A DNA stretch of 64,000 nucleotides from Candidatus Paracaedibacteraceae bacterium (GCA_019636035.1 JAHBYI010000002.1:62001-126000); one strand, 5' to 3'; numbered from the stretch's first letter, positions 46,899 through 56,502 are shown. Notes: generated from the sequence alone by a model not told the origin. Numbers and translations: made by a program.

Positions 46899-47579
46899 AT
46901 GACCTCAGTATTCGCACCGATCCACAAAGATGGTGTTAAATTCGTCCTTATTTTCTTTGTTATCTCAATGCTGTTGTACGCCTTGTCTCATACGCTTGGG
47001 GTTATTGGCTTTATTTTGACAGCGTGGTGTGTCTATTTTTTCCGTATGCCAAAGCGTGTTACGCCGACACGTGAAGGGTTGATTGTCTCTCCGGCTGATG
47101 GCATGGTGAGCCTGATTACGGATGTTGTTCCTCCAAAAGATTATGGTTTGGGTGATGATAAGGTGACGCGCGTTAGTATTTTCTTGAACGTTTTTGATGT
47201 TCATGTCCAACGGACGCCGATTGCGGGCACGATTGAGAAAATCATTTATCATCCGGGTAAGTTCATCAATGCGTCCCTAGATAAAGCGAGTGAAGACAAT
47301 GAGCGTCAAACAATTGTTGTGAATAATGGCAAGGTAAAAATAGCCTGTACTCAAATTGCAGGATTGATTGCCCGTCGTATTTTATGTCAGACCGCTGAAG
47401 GTCGTTCCGTATCTGTGGGGGAATTGTATGGTCTCATTCGATTCGGTAGTCGTGTTGATGTTTATTTGCCAAAGGGTGTTGTTCCTCTTGTCTGTGTTGG
47501 TCAGCGGATGATTGGCGGTGAAACGGTCATGGCAGATATGCACTCTAAAGAATCCGTCCGTGAAGGGATTAAAAGCTAA
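46899..47579 (+). CDS. psd: Phosphatidylserine decarboxylase proenzyme
   Basis: It makes phosphatidylethanolamine by decarboxylating phosphatidylserine. The 226-residue short form has an N-terminal membrane region, the strip VSIFLNVFDVHVQRTPIAGT and the self-cleavage site RFGSRVDV, where the Ser becomes the pyruvoyl group. AGGAATAA precedes the ATG. pssA begins 2 nt after its stop, forming a two-step phospholipid operon. Confidence 0.97.
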   Translation: MTSVFAPIHKDGVKFVLIFFVISMLLYALSHTLGVIGFILTAWCVYFFRMPKRVTPTREGLIVSPADGMVSLITDVVPPKDYGLGDDKVTRVSIFLNVFDVHVQRTPIAGTIEKIIYHPGKFINASLDKASEDNERQTIVVNNGKVKIACTQIAGLIARRILCQTAEGRSVSVGELYGLIRFGSRVDVYLPKGVVPLVCVGQRMIGGETVMADMHSKESVREGIKS

Positions 47580-47581
47580 CA

Positions 47582-48400
47582 ATGACTGACCGCAAGAAAA
47601 AATCTCAAACAACGCAACAGACCGATAGTCTAAGGCGACGATTGCCGGAACGTATTCGGGCAACGCGTGATCGTATGTCGAATGTTAATCTGGTTATGTT
47701 ATTGCCGAATATGACGACAGTCATGGCATTATGTATGGGATTAAGTGCGGTTAGGTTTGCCTTGCAATCTCGTTGGGAATTTGCTGTCGGGGCTATTTTT
47801 ATGGCGGCTCTATTCGATGCTATGGATGGGCGTATTGCGCGAATGTTAAATGCGACAAGTCGTTTTGGTGCCGAGTTGGATTCGTTGTCTGACTTTATTA
47901 GTTTTGGCGTGAGCCCGGCTATTGTGATTTATCTTAGATCACTTCATGAATGGCAAGGGGCAGGGTGGTTGTTTACCTTGTATTTTGCGGTGTGTTTGGG
48001 CTTGCGTTTAGCACGATTTAACACGATCAGTATTGAAGGTCGTGAACCATCCGGATCTGAGAATTTCTTTATGGGATGTCCGGCTCCGGCTTGCGCTATT
48101 CTGGCTTTGATTCCGACCATGTTAAGCATTGAGTTTCCTGAATGGTTGCTTTGGTCATCGGCTTGGTTGGACGCGGCTGTTCTTTTTCTTGTGGGATCCT
48201 TAGCCATTAGTGTTGTCCCTATGTTTTCATTTAAGAAAGTTCAGATTGGTCGTCGATTCTTTCCTTTGGTTTTAGTTGGTTTAACTTTTGTTGCAGGTGC
48301 TTTGTTTACGGCACCATGGATTACTTTGTCCGTTGTTATGTTCGGGTATGTTTTAAGTATTCCGGTCAGTTACAAAGCATTCAAAAGAACTAGAGATTAA
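47582..48400 (+). CDS. pssA: CDP-diacylglycerol-serine O-phosphatidyltransferase
   Basis: An integral membrane CDP-alcohol phosphotransferase that makes phosphatidylserine for the preceding enzyme. The 272 residues carry the catalytic motif DAMDGRIARMLNATSRFGAE followed by LDSLSD, and about eight membrane segments. The basic N-terminal extension (RRRLPERIRATRDRMSN) is usual in the class. The zf-CHCC gene follows 21 nt later. Confidence 0.97.
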   Translation: MTDRKKKSQTTQQTDSLRRRLPERIRATRDRMSNVNLVMLLPNMTTVMALCMGLSAVRFALQSRWEFAVGAIFMAALFDAMDGRIARMLNATSRFGAELDSLSDFISFGVSPAIVIYLRSLHEWQGAGWLFTLYFAVCLGLRLARFNTISIEGREPSGSENFFMGCPAPACAILALIPTMLSIEFPEWLLWSSAWLDAAVLFLVGSLAISVVPMFSFKKVQIGRRFFPLVLVGLTFVAGALFTAPWITLSVVMFGYVLSIPVSYKAFKRTRD

Positions 48401-48421
48401 TCGGTTTACGGGGGGGGATCA

Positions 48422-48598
48422 ATGACAGAGGATATCAGATACGTTGATACGAAAGTTGTTAATTGCGACGGCAATGGTGTTGGTGATGGTTTAGGTCATC
48501 CAAACGTTTATCTGAATGTTGGAAAAGACGGTAAGGTCGAATGCCCCTATTGCAGTCGACGGTTTATTTATGAGGGGACGGGGGACGACCATCACTGA
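48422..48598 (+). CDS. zf-CHCC zinc-finger protein (NDUFS6-like)
   Basis: A 58-residue protein with Cys and His ligands in VVNCDGNG and GHPNVYLNVGKDGK, then CPYCSRRF. This is the zf-CHCC fold of the mitochondrial complex I accessory subunit NDUFS6 and its alphaproteobacterial relatives. The role in bacteria is probably zinc-dependent assembly or stability of complex I (known for the mitochondrial protein, inferred here). A G-rich ribosome site precedes the ATG. It is probably in the psd-pssA transcript. Confidence 0.92.
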   Translation: MTEDIRYVDTKVVNCDGNGVGDGLGHPNVYLNVGKDGKVECPYCSRRFIYEGTGDDHH

Positions 48599-48626
48599 GT
48601 TTCCTCCTGTTGCCGGGAAAGTCAAT

Positions 48627-48878
48627 ATGAGACATTATAAATCTCTACTTTTTCTCTGGCTGATCTTGGGCGGAGCGGTATCCCAAGAGGCGAATGAGGA
48701 AACCTACTTGTTGTTGGTTCCTTTGACTAGTGACGTGGACGTTTATGATTCTTGTGCTGAACGTACAATAGATAGAATCATCTCCTTCTTAGCATCATGC
48801 TTTTGTTGTTGTACAGCACCTCTTGAGGAGCCCGATGATGAGCAATATATTACCTCTCCCTCACAAGGTGAGAGGTAG
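48627..48878 (+). CDS. Small exported Cys-rich protein with a repeat-derived end
   Basis: An 83-residue product with a signal peptide (MRHYKSLLFLWLILGGAVSQ), an acidic mature start and a cluster of Cys (ASCFCCCTAPL). The last codons (TSPSQGER) are encoded by a half REP palindrome (48853-48878), so the repeat contributes the C-terminus. GGGAAAG precedes the ATG. No family is recognised. Confidence 0.5.
   Translation: MRHYKSLLFLWLILGGAVSQEANEETYLLLVPLTSDVDVYDSCAERTIDRIISFLASCFCCCTAPLEEPDDEQYITSPSQGER
48853..48878. repeat. Half REP palindrome inside a coding end
   Basis: CCTCTCCCTCACAAGGTGAG followed by AGG matches the outer stem of the REP family seen at 9428 and 27661. It provides the last codons and stop of the preceding small gene. 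Confidence 0.6.
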
Positions 48879-48891
48879 AGTAAACCACTGA

Positions 48892-48991
48892 TATAGTCCT
48901 TCCATTTAGTCCTGATACAGCTAAATTCGTCGCTCACGTACTAATGTACGCTTCTCAGTTAACTGTATTAAACTTAACTGGAACAACTATA
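48892..48991. repeat. Full copy of the TATAGT inverted-repeat element
   Basis: Left arm TATAGTCCTTCCATTTAGTC and right arm CTTAACTGGAACAACTATA are imperfect inverted repeats. The central palindromic stretch contains GTACTAATGTAC. It is about 100 bp, non-coding, and lies between a small exported-protein gene and mltG. Confidence 0.8.
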
Positions 48992-48995
48992 AAAA

Positions 48996-49955
48996 TTAAA
49001 GACCGGATCGATACTGACTTACATAGGCATTGTGCTGGCCAAGAGATGAGCTGAAATTGTGCCCGCCGACACCATTAGCAACAAAGAACAAATCTTTGGT
49101 TGTCATGGGTTGCATGGCAGCCTCGATTGCGGCTTTGCCGGGGCAGCAAATGGGGCGAGGGGGTAATCCTTCGATCAAATATGTGTTATAGATTGTTTCC
49201 GATTTCAGGTCATTCTTTGTGATTTTTCGCCCTAATTTACTTTTGCCAAGGGTGATCCCATAGATAACGGTTGGGTCAGCTTGTAAACGCATCCCTTTCT
49301 TAAGGCGGTTGGTGAAAACGCCGGCAATACGTTTACGTTCATCTTTGCGACCTGTTTCTTTTTCAACGATGGAGGCTAATGTCAGGGCTTCGAGGGAGTT
49401 TTCATACGGCACATCTGCCTTACGTTTCGCCCATGTTTCTGCCAGAACCATAATCATGGCTGCTTCCATACGATTGACAAGGCTTTGTTTCGTATCACCA
49501 TACACATAGGTATAGGTATCCGGTAACATAAAGCCCTCGGCCGGAACGTGAAGAATCTCTCCTTTAAGGATGCTAATTTTGTTAATCTCATCAACAATTT
49601 CATGGGCGGTCGATCCTTCGGGAAAGGTTATCTTGTGCACAATGACTTTACCACAGCATAAAATGCGAATAATTTCTGTTGGTCGCGCATGATCAGGAAT
49701 CAAAAATTCACCGGCCTTTAGTCTGCCCCATTGGCGATCGAGAAGGGCGGCTACATAAAAGGCATAACGATTGCTAATGAGTTTTTTGCCGAGTAAAAGA
49801 TCGGCAACATCCTTCATTCTCATCCCTTTTTCTATAATAATAGCTTCATCTTGGTGGTGACTAACAGGTGCATAAACACCACCCGTGCCATAAAACAACC
49901 AGCCTAATGTCATCGATAAAAGAAAAAACAGTACAATCATCGTTTTCTTGAACAT
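48996..49955 (-). CDS. mltG: Endolytic murein transglycosylase MltG
   Basis: It cuts nascent glycan strands at the inner membrane to end their synthesis. The 319 residues have one N-terminal membrane anchor (residues 5-24), a LysM-like subdomain and the YceG catalytic strip ASIVEKETGRKDERKRIAGV with the active Glu, then LQADPTVIYG. The ending (NFSSSLGQHNAYVSQYR) is typical. It is transcribed alone, with an inverted-repeat element just beyond its stop. The usual neighbour fabF is absent. Confidence 0.96.
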   Translation of the reverse strand: MFKKTMIVLFFLLSMTLGWLFYGTGGVYAPVSHHQDEAIIIEKGMRMKDVADLLLGKKLISNRYAFYVAALLDRQWGRLKAGEFLIPDHARPTEIIRILCCGKVIVHKITFPEGSTAHEIVDEINKISILKGEILHVPAEGFMLPDTYTYVYGDTKQSLVNRMEAAMIMVLAETWAKRKADVPYENSLEALTLASIVEKETGRKDERKRIAGVFTNRLKKGMRLQADPTVIYGITLGKSKLGRKITKNDLKSETIYNTYLIEGLPPRPICCPGKAAIEAAMQPMTTKDLFFVANGVGGHNFSSSLGQHNAYVSQYRSGL

Positions 49956-50180
49956 ACAAAATCCCTTATTTATTGATAATTTTTCTGCTCATATTTTTTA
50001 AATATAGGTATCACTCTTCGAAAATGCACGGAATATTTATTCCATTTGAGCTTGTAACAACGTCACTGTGTCATTTGTTATTTTTTCCTGATTAAAATGA
50101 AACAGTATCAAAATCCTTATTGTGTTGTCTGGAATGTTTGGTATCCTATTATCATCAAAGTCTATCATAAGAGGATGAGC

Positions 50181-51653
50181 ATGGTGCCACAAGGAAGTGT
50201 TTCCCAGGATTTGTTCGCTACAGCACTCAGTAATCACGAAGGTGTTCTCGCCTCCAATGGTGCGCTTCGTGTCTTGACGGGAGAGCGCACAGGACGCTCG
50301 CCAAAAGATAAATATATTGTTCGAGATGCTGTAACTGAATCAAAAGTTAACTGGGGTGGCATGAATCAAGCCTTATCGCCCGATGTCTTTGAACGCCTTT
50401 GGCAAGAAGCATGCGCATCACTTTCGTCTTATCCTATTTATGAGGATCGACTTCAGGTCGGATCCCATCCAACGTATCATATAACTGTCCGCGTCCAGTG
50501 TAATTTTGCTTGGCACACATTATTTTGTCAGGATCTTTTTATTACGCCTGCTCAGCCTTTGCTCAAAACGGAATGGCACTTGGTGAATGCTGCCCATTAT
50601 AAACCGGATGCTGCCCAATATGGTTTGAATGGTGAGGCTGCGATTGTGCTCGATTTTATAGGAAAACGTGTTCTTATTTGTGGAACGCATTATGCGGGCG
50701 AGATGAAAAAGGCTATGTTTTCGGTATTGAACTTTTTGTTGCCGGATCAAGATGTTTTACCAATGCATTGTGCCGCAAACAAAGGATCTGACGGGAAGAC
50801 AACTTTGTTTTTTGGATTGTCCGGAACGGGAAAGACAACGTTGTCGGCTGATCCTGAGCGTCAACTGATTGGTGATGATGAGCATGGCTGGTCTGCAGAT
50901 GGGGTCTTTAACTTTGAGGGCGGGTGCTATGCTAAGTGTATCCGGCTTTCTAAGGATGGTGAGCCTTTGATTTGGGATGCAATCCGCCAAGGATCCATCA
51001 TGGAAAATGTTGTTCTTGATGGTGAGGGCGTGCCCGATTATGATGATGCTTCGATTACAGAAAATACGCGGGTTGTTTATCCGTTAGATTTTATCCCAGG
51101 ACGAGCCATGGAGCTTGTGCATGGGCATCCCAATAGTGTCATCTTTTTGACGTGTGATTTGTTTGGAGTTTTGCCACCCGTGGCGAGGTTGAATCATGAT
51201 CAAGTTATTGATTATTTTCTGGTAGGCTATACGGCGTTGGTAGGGAGTACTGAATTTGGGGCAGGTCAGGGGATTAAAACAACGTTTTCTGCCTGTTTTG
51301 GTGCACCGTTTTTTGCGCGACCACCCAAAGAATATGCGGCGTTGCTGGTTCAGCGTCTTAAGGAAACAGGCGCGGAGGTCTATCTTGTCAATACAGGATG
51401 GGGTGGTGGTTCCTATGGTAAAGGCGGTGAACGTTTCCCACTCAGAGTGACGCGTCGCATCGTTTCAGCCATAACCAGCGGTGAGATTCGCCAGTGTGCG
51501 TTTGAGAAACTCCAACCGTTTGACCTTGATATTCCTGTATCTCTGGATGGGGTTGATCGCAAAGTTTTGAACCCCGGATTGGTTTGGGATGCCGAGGCTT
51601 ACAGCGAAACAGCAGGGGAACTTTTGAGTTTATTTGCTGCTCATAAAGGTTAA
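50181..51653 (+). CDS. pckA: Phosphoenolpyruvate carboxykinase (ATP)
   Basis: It converts oxaloacetate to phosphoenolpyruvate for gluconeogenesis. Motifs are the substrate loop TGERTGRSPKDKYIV, Walker A FFGLSGTGKTTLSADP, kinase-2 LIGDDEHGWS and TRVVYPLDFIPGR. I chose the ATG at 50181 (490 residues) because AAGAGG lies 6 nt upstream. This is some 40 residues shorter than most relatives at the N-terminus; starts at 50175 or 50097 are possible, but the added residues do not resemble the family. Confidence 0.95.
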   Translation: MVPQGSVSQDLFATALSNHEGVLASNGALRVLTGERTGRSPKDKYIVRDAVTESKVNWGGMNQALSPDVFERLWQEACASLSSYPIYEDRLQVGSHPTYHITVRVQCNFAWHTLFCQDLFITPAQPLLKTEWHLVNAAHYKPDAAQYGLNGEAAIVLDFIGKRVLICGTHYAGEMKKAMFSVLNFLLPDQDVLPMHCAANKGSDGKTTLFFGLSGTGKTTLSADPERQLIGDDEHGWSADGVFNFEGGCYAKCIRLSKDGEPLIWDAIRQGSIMENVVLDGEGVPDYDDASITENTRVVYPLDFIPGRAMELVHGHPNSVIFLTCDLFGVLPPVARLNHDQVIDYFLVGYTALVGSTEFGAGQGIKTTFSACFGAPFFARPPKEYAALLVQRLKETGAEVYLVNTGWGGGSYGKGGERFPLRVTRRIVSAITSGEIRQCAFEKLQPFDLDIPVSLDGVDRKVLNPGLVWDAEAYSETAGELLSLFAAHKG

Positions 51654-51722
51654 TTTTGGGTGATTCTTACGCTCAGAGTATGCTAAACTAGGGGCAGAAT
51701 CTGTATATTACTCGGTGAATAA

Positions 51723-52634
51723 ATGTCTAAAAAAACAATCGCGGTGCTGATGGGAGGGTGGTCGAATGAGCGTGAGGTTTCCTTAACCTCAGGGGCGGCC
51801 ATAGTCAAAGCTTTGCAGGATAATGGACATACTGTCAAAGCAGTTGACGTCACGCGTGATATTCTTAAATTAACCCAGGATTTGACCCCTAAGCCTGATG
51901 TTGCCTTTATTGCCTTGCATGGAACAGGGGGCGAAGATGGCGTCATTCAAGGCGTTTTGGAGACGATGCAAATCCCCTATACGCACTCAGGTGTGACAGC
52001 TTCGGCCATTGGTATGGATAAAATCATGTCACGTAAAATTTTTATGTGCGCCGGATTGCCGACACCTGTTTATAAGGTTATCAGCGTTGCTGATTTGAAA
52101 AAAGGCCATCCGATGACGGTGCCTTATGTGGTAAAACCCATTGCTGAGGGATCTAGTCGCGGTGTCTATATTGTTCGCGATTTGTCCGAACCTGTTGCTT
52201 TTGATCCTGCTTGGCCGGAGTCAAAAATAGTCCTTGTCGAGGAGTTTATAGACGGGCGTGAAATTCAAGTCGGTGTTGTTGGCAGTAAGGCCATCGGTGC
52301 CATTGAGATTTGCCCTGTCCAAGGATTTTATGATTACGAAGCAAAATATACGGACGGCAAAGCAATTCATAAAATGCCTGCTCCGTTGACGGATAAGGCT
52401 TATGCTCAGGCTTTGGATATTGGTCTTAAAGCGCATCAAGCTTTGGAATGCCATGGTGTTTCTCGGTCTGATTTGATGTATGATGAGCGGAAAGATCAAT
52501 TTTATTTGCTTGAGATTAACACGCACCCGGGAATGACGCCTTTGTCCTTACTACCGGAAATTGCGGCACACAGTGGTCTGTCTTTTAATCAGCTGGTTGA
52601 CTGGATTGTGGAGAATGCCCAATGCCACCAGTAA
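51723..52634 (+). CDS. ddlB: D-alanine-D-alanine ligase
   Basis: An ATP-grasp enzyme that joins two D-alanines for peptidoglycan. The 303 residues start TIAVLMGGWSNEREVSLTSG and include HGTGGEDGVIQGVLE, VKPIAEGSSRGVYIV and the Mg-binding end LLEINTHPGMTPLSLLPEIA. It overlaps ftsQ by 13 nt. It is a fragment of the dcw cluster, lacking murC/murB before it and ftsA/ftsZ after ftsQ. Confidence 0.97.
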   Translation: MSKKTIAVLMGGWSNEREVSLTSGAAIVKALQDNGHTVKAVDVTRDILKLTQDLTPKPDVAFIALHGTGGEDGVIQGVLETMQIPYTHSGVTASAIGMDKIMSRKIFMCAGLPTPVYKVISVADLKKGHPMTVPYVVKPIAEGSSRGVYIVRDLSEPVAFDPAWPESKIVLVEEFIDGREIQVGVVGSKAIGAIEICPVQGFYDYEAKYTDGKAIHKMPAPLTDKAYAQALDIGLKAHQALECHGVSRSDLMYDERKDQFYLLEINTHPGMTPLSLLPEIAAHSGLSFNQLVDWIVENAQCHQ

Positions 52635-53515
52635 AACGGGCGCGACCGACCCGTCGTAAAGCGACTAAATTGTCTCTTGCTGCGGTTATGTCATCCTTTA
52701 AATCCTTGTGGCAAAATCCCAAGAAATTACGTGGTGGGGCAGACGTTCTCAGGCGACGATTGGCTATTGCCTCAGCTTCTGCTACGATTACGACGGTTGG
52801 TTATCTTTTATTAGCGGGGTACCCCGGTCTTTGGTGGGATGCGTTAACAACAGCTGCTGCTGATAAGGCCGGTAAGGTTGGGTTTACCCTGTCAGAAGTT
52901 TATGTTTATGGGCGGAATAATATTGAATCACAACGGTTATTAGAGCAAATCCAATTGAAAAAAGGGGATTCAATCCTTAAGTTTTCACCGGATGAAATCC
53001 GCGATAGTATTAAGCAAATTTCTTGGGTCAAGGATGTGTCTGTGCAACGAAGACTTCCTGATTCCATTTATATTTCGATTGAAGAGCGTGTTCCGATTGC
53101 GTTGTGGCAGCACCGCCAAAAGCATTATCTCGTTGATGCAGATGGTGTCATTATTTCAGATAAAAACATTCAAAATTACACTCATTTACCGGTTGTTGTT
53201 GGGAGTGACGCCCCGCGCCATGCACCGAAATTACTGACTCTTTTAAATCAACTTCCAGACTTTAAAAAGCGTGTTGCTGCGATCACATGGGTTGGTGAGC
53301 GGCGTTGGAATTTACTTGTTGATAAGACAATTGAGGTAAAACTCCCTGAAAAGGATCCGGAAGGGGCACTAAAACGCCTGATCAGCGTTTTGGCGAATGC
53401 TAAAATTGATTTTAATCAGGTTAAATCTATTGATTTACGCCATGCGACTCAGGTATCTCTAAGAATGACAAATGCGGGTGAAATTCACCTGAAAGAAAAA
53501 GGAACGGTGGCCTAA
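52622..53515 (+). CDS. ftsQ: Cell division protein FtsQ
   Basis: A bitopic divisome protein that links FtsL/FtsB to other division factors. The 297 residues have a basic cytosolic N-terminus, a membrane segment near 56-75, a POTRA domain (VGFTLSEVYVYGRNNIESQR) and the FtsQ beta domain (RVPIALWQHRQKHYLVDADG). Translation is coupled to ddlB by overlap. The next gene is an acyl-CoA dehydrogenase rather than ftsA. Confidence 0.94.
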   Translation: MPPVKRARPTRRKATKLSLAAVMSSFKSLWQNPKKLRGGADVLRRRLAIASASATITTVGYLLLAGYPGLWWDALTTAAADKAGKVGFTLSEVYVYGRNNIESQRLLEQIQLKKGDSILKFSPDEIRDSIKQISWVKDVSVQRRLPDSIYISIEERVPIALWQHRQKHYLVDADGVIISDKNIQNYTHLPVVVGSDAPRHAPKLLTLLNQLPDFKKRVAAITWVGERRWNLLVDKTIEVKLPEKDPEGALKRLISVLANAKIDFNQVKSIDLRHATQVSLRMTNAGEIHLKEKGTVA

Positions 53516-53546
53516 ACCACCTTAGTAATCAAGAGGCTAGAAAACA

Positions 53547-54704
53547 ATGCACGAATTTGATTTTGATTTAGGCGACATCGCTCAGAGTGTTCGCGATATG
53601 GTTCGTCAGTTTGCAGCAGAGCGAATTGCACCTCGTGCTGCTGCAATTGATGAAACCAATGAGTTTCCTCGTGATCTTTGGCCTGAATTGGGGCAACTTG
53701 GATTGCTGGGGATTACCGTTAGTGAAGAGTTTGGCGGTTCCGGTATGGGATATTTAGAGCATGTTATTGCTATGGAAGAAATCTCAAGGGCATCAGCATC
53801 GGTCGGCCTGAGTTATGGGGCTCATTCAAATTTATGTGTGAATCAGATATCTTTGAACGGTACGCCTGAGCAAAAACGCAAATATTTACCAAAATTGATC
53901 AGCGGCGACCATGTTGGTGCCTTAGCCATGAGTGAACCGGGAGCCGGTTCTGATGTTGTGAGCATGCGCCTCAAAGCAGATAAGGTTGATGGTGGTTATA
54001 TTTTGAACGGGAACAAAATGTGGATCACGAATGGTCCAGATGCTGAAACTCTTGTGGTTTACGCGAAAACTGATGCGACAGCCGGATCCAAGGGAATAAC
54101 AGCTTTTCTTGTTGAAAAGGGATACAAAGGTTTTTCGACGGCACAAAAACTTGATAAACTGGGAATGCGGGGATCAAATACATGCGAACTTGTCTTTGAT
54201 TCGTGTTTTGTTCCCGAAGAAAACATTCTGGGTGAGCTCAATCGAGGCGTCAAAGTCTTGATGAGCGGTCTGGATTATGAGCGTGCTGTTTTAGCAGCAG
54301 GCCCCTTGGGGATTATGGCGGCTGCTTTAGATTATTGCTTGCCTTATGTTCATGAGCGTAACCAATTTGGCAAAGCAATTGGTGAATTTCAGCTCATCCA
54401 AGGTAAAATTGCCGATATGTATACAGCACTTAATTCCAGCCGAGCCTATGTTTATGCTGTTGCTAAGGCTTGTGATCAGAAAAAAGTGACACGCCAAGAT
54501 GCAGCGGCGGCTATATTGTTAGCTGCTGAAAATGCAACGAAAGTATCCCTTGATGCAATTCAGATTTTTGGGGGAATGGGATATATCAACGAAACGCCAA
54601 CAGGGCGGTTGTTACGCGATGCGAAACTTTATGAAATTGGTGCGGGAACTTCCGAGATTCGTCGGATGTTGATTGGCCGAGAGTTGTTCGCAGCCGGCAA
54701 ATAG
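53547..54704 (+). CDS. ivd: Isovaleryl-CoA dehydrogenase
   Basis: An FAD acyl-CoA dehydrogenase of leucine breakdown. The 385 residues contain [20 protein letters not shown], characteristic of the isovaleryl branch, the substrate/FAD strip [18 protein letters not shown], and [20 protein letters not shown] near the end. A catalytic Glu lies in the DYERAV region, as in this subfamily. It follows ftsQ by 31 nt. The next pathway enzyme's beta subunit (mccB) is at 22803. Confidence 0.94.
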   Translation: MHEFDFDLGDIAQSVRDMVRQFAAERIAPRAAAIDETNEFPRDLWPELGQLGLLGITVSEEFGGSGMGYLEHVIAMEEISRASASVGLSYGAHSNLCVNQISLNGTPEQKRKYLPKLISGDHVGALAMSEPGAGSDVVSMRLKADKVDGGYILNGNKMWITNGPDAETLVVYAKTDATAGSKGITAFLVEKGYKGFSTAQKLDKLGMRGSNTCELVFDSCFVPEENILGELNRGVKVLMSGLDYERAVLAAGPLGIMAAALDYCLPYVHERNQFGKAIGEFQLIQGKIADMYTALNSSRAYVYAVAKACDQKKVTRQDAAAAILLAAENATKVSLDAIQIFGGMGYINETPTGRLLRDAKLYEIGAGTSEIRRMLIGRELFAAGK

Positions 54705-54761
54705 AGCAAAGCAGATGATAGGGGCTTTGGTATAAGGTCTCTATCATCTGATGCCTGATTG

Positions 54762-54776
54762 CTCTATACTATAGAG
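54762..54776. promoter_or_regulatory. Perfect short palindrome upstream of the RNase J gene
   Basis: CTCTATA-C-TATAGAG is a perfect 7+1+7 inverted repeat that also contains a -10-like TATACTAT. A longer hairpin (GCAGATGATAG/CTATCATCTG, 54710-54752) lies just upstream and may end ivd transcription. A role as operator of the RNase J gene is possible. Confidence 0.35.
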
Positions 54777-54846
54777 AAAGTCAAATTCAATATGATGATT
54801 ACGGTCATCATTTTCAAGTTGATTAGAAAAGAGATGGAAAATAAGG

Positions 54847-56502
54847 ATGACAAACCATATTCCGGGGAAAAATGATTTTTGGTTCCTACCATTGGGGGGA
54901 TCAGGCGAAATTGGCATGAACTTAAACCTCTATGGCCATGATGGTCAGTGGTTGATGGTGGACTTGGGCGTTACTTTTGGAGATCGTTTGGGTGTTGATG
55001 TGATCACACCGGATCCTGAGTTTATTGTCCAAAACAAAGATCGTTTGGTTGGGTTGGTTTTAACCCATGCTCATGAAGATCATGTTGGGGCTATTCCTTA
55101 CTTGTGGCCATTGTTGCGTTGCCCGATCTATGCAACTAAATTTACAGCTGAGATTGTCCGTCAAAAAGTTAAAGAATTCCCATGGGGTAAGGATGTTAAG
55201 ATTATTGAGGTTCCTTTGTCAGGAGAACTTAAGGTTGGTAAGTTCTTAGTAGAATACATTACGTTGACGCACTCAATTCCTGAACCTAATGCTTTGGCTA
55301 TTGCCACATCTCTTGGGACGGTTATGCACACAGGCGATTGGAAAATTGATCCGGCACCAATGTTGGGTGAAGCGACGGACTCTGAGCGGTTGAAAGACTG
55401 GGGTGATCAGGGAATTCTGGCGTTGGTTTGTGATTCAACCAATGTCTTTAACAAAGGCGTTGCCGGGTCAGAGGAAACTGTCCGCCATGAGATTTTTGCT
55501 CAAGTTGCGGCTCAGAAGGGCAAACGTGTTATTATCGCGTGTTTTGCTTCAAACTTGGCACGTGTTGAAACAGCTATTCTGGCAGCCAAGGCTTGTGGTC
55601 GTAAGGTTTGTCTGGTTGGTCGTTCTTTGCATAAAATGGTTGATGCTGCACAAAAATCGGGATATTTAAAAGACATTCCCGCCTTTATCGATGAAGACAC
55701 GGCCATGAGACTGCCACCTGATGATGTTTTAATCTTGAGTACAGGGTCGCAAGGTGAACCGCGTGCTGCTTTGTCTCGTATAGCAGGGGATTCTCATCCT
55801 TTCATCAAACTTGACCATCGAGATGTTGTCTTTTTCTCTTCGCGTGTTATCCCGGGGAATGAGCGATCCATTAACTTGTTACAGAATAATCTTGTTCGTA
55901 AAGGGGTGCACATTATTACATCCCATGATGACGAAGGGATCCACGTTTCAGGCCATCCGGCTCGTGATGAATTGATGCAGATGTACGAGTGGGTTAAGCC
56001 ACAAGTATTGATTCCCGTCCATGGTGAATTGCGTCACATGACAGAACAAGCTGAACTGGGATTGAGTTGTGGGATTCCAAAGGCTGTTATCCCGGAAAAC
56101 GGTTCATTGATTCGTTTGGATGCTGAAAATCCTGCGATTATGGACTATGTTCCTGTTGGGCGTTTAGGCTATGACGGATCACGCATGGTGCCGTTGTTTG
56201 GCCCTATGATGGGGGAACGTGCTAAGTTAGCCACCAGTGGGGCTGTGTTTGTGTCTGTTGTTTTGGATCGATCCGGAGACTTAGAGTGTGAGCCGCGATT
56301 GTCCTTGATTGGGATCACGGTTGGTGGTGAAGAACAAGAGCAGCTGGAACGAGACATTATTCGTGCTGTCCGTAACTGCATCCATAATGGGTATCGGGAT
56401 TTGGAGACCCTAAAAGAAGAAATTAGAGTCCACATTCGTCGTGTAACCAATAATTGGATTGGAAAAAAGGCACCGACTGAGATTCATATAATTCAAGTGT
56501 AA
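54847..56502 (+). CDS. rnj: Ribonuclease J
   Basis: A beta-CASP metallo-beta-lactamase RNase with 5'-exonuclease and endonuclease activity. The 551 residues show FLPLGGSGEIGMNLNLYG, the zinc motif LTHAHEDHVGAIPYL, MHTGDWKIDP and the beta-CASP strip LSTGSQGEPRAALSRIAGD, with a C-terminal domain ending IHIIQV. AATAAGG lies close to the ATG. An inverted-repeat element follows directly. Confidence 0.96.
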   Translation: MTNHIPGKNDFWFLPLGGSGEIGMNLNLYGHDGQWLMVDLGVTFGDRLGVDVITPDPEFIVQNKDRLVGLVLTHAHEDHVGAIPYLWPLLRCPIYATKFTAEIVRQKVKEFPWGKDVKIIEVPLSGELKVGKFLVEYITLTHSIPEPNALAIATSLGTVMHTGDWKIDPAPMLGEATDSERLKDWGDQGILALVCDSTNVFNKGVAGSEETVRHEIFAQVAAQKGKRVIIACFASNLARVETAILAAKACGRKVCLVGRSLHKMVDAAQKSGYLKDIPAFIDEDTAMRLPPDDVLILSTGSQGEPRAALSRIAGDSHPFIKLDHRDVVFFSSRVIPGNERSINLLQNNLVRKGVHIITSHDDEGIHVSGHPARDELMQMYEWVKPQVLIPVHGELRHMTEQAELGLSCGIPKAVIPENGSLIRLDAENPAIMDYVPVGRLGYDGSRMVPLFGPMMGERAKLATSGAVFVSVVLDRSGDLECEPRLSLIGITVGGEEQEQLERDIIRAVRNCIHNGYRDLETLKEEIRVHIRRVTNNWIGKKAPTEIHIIQV

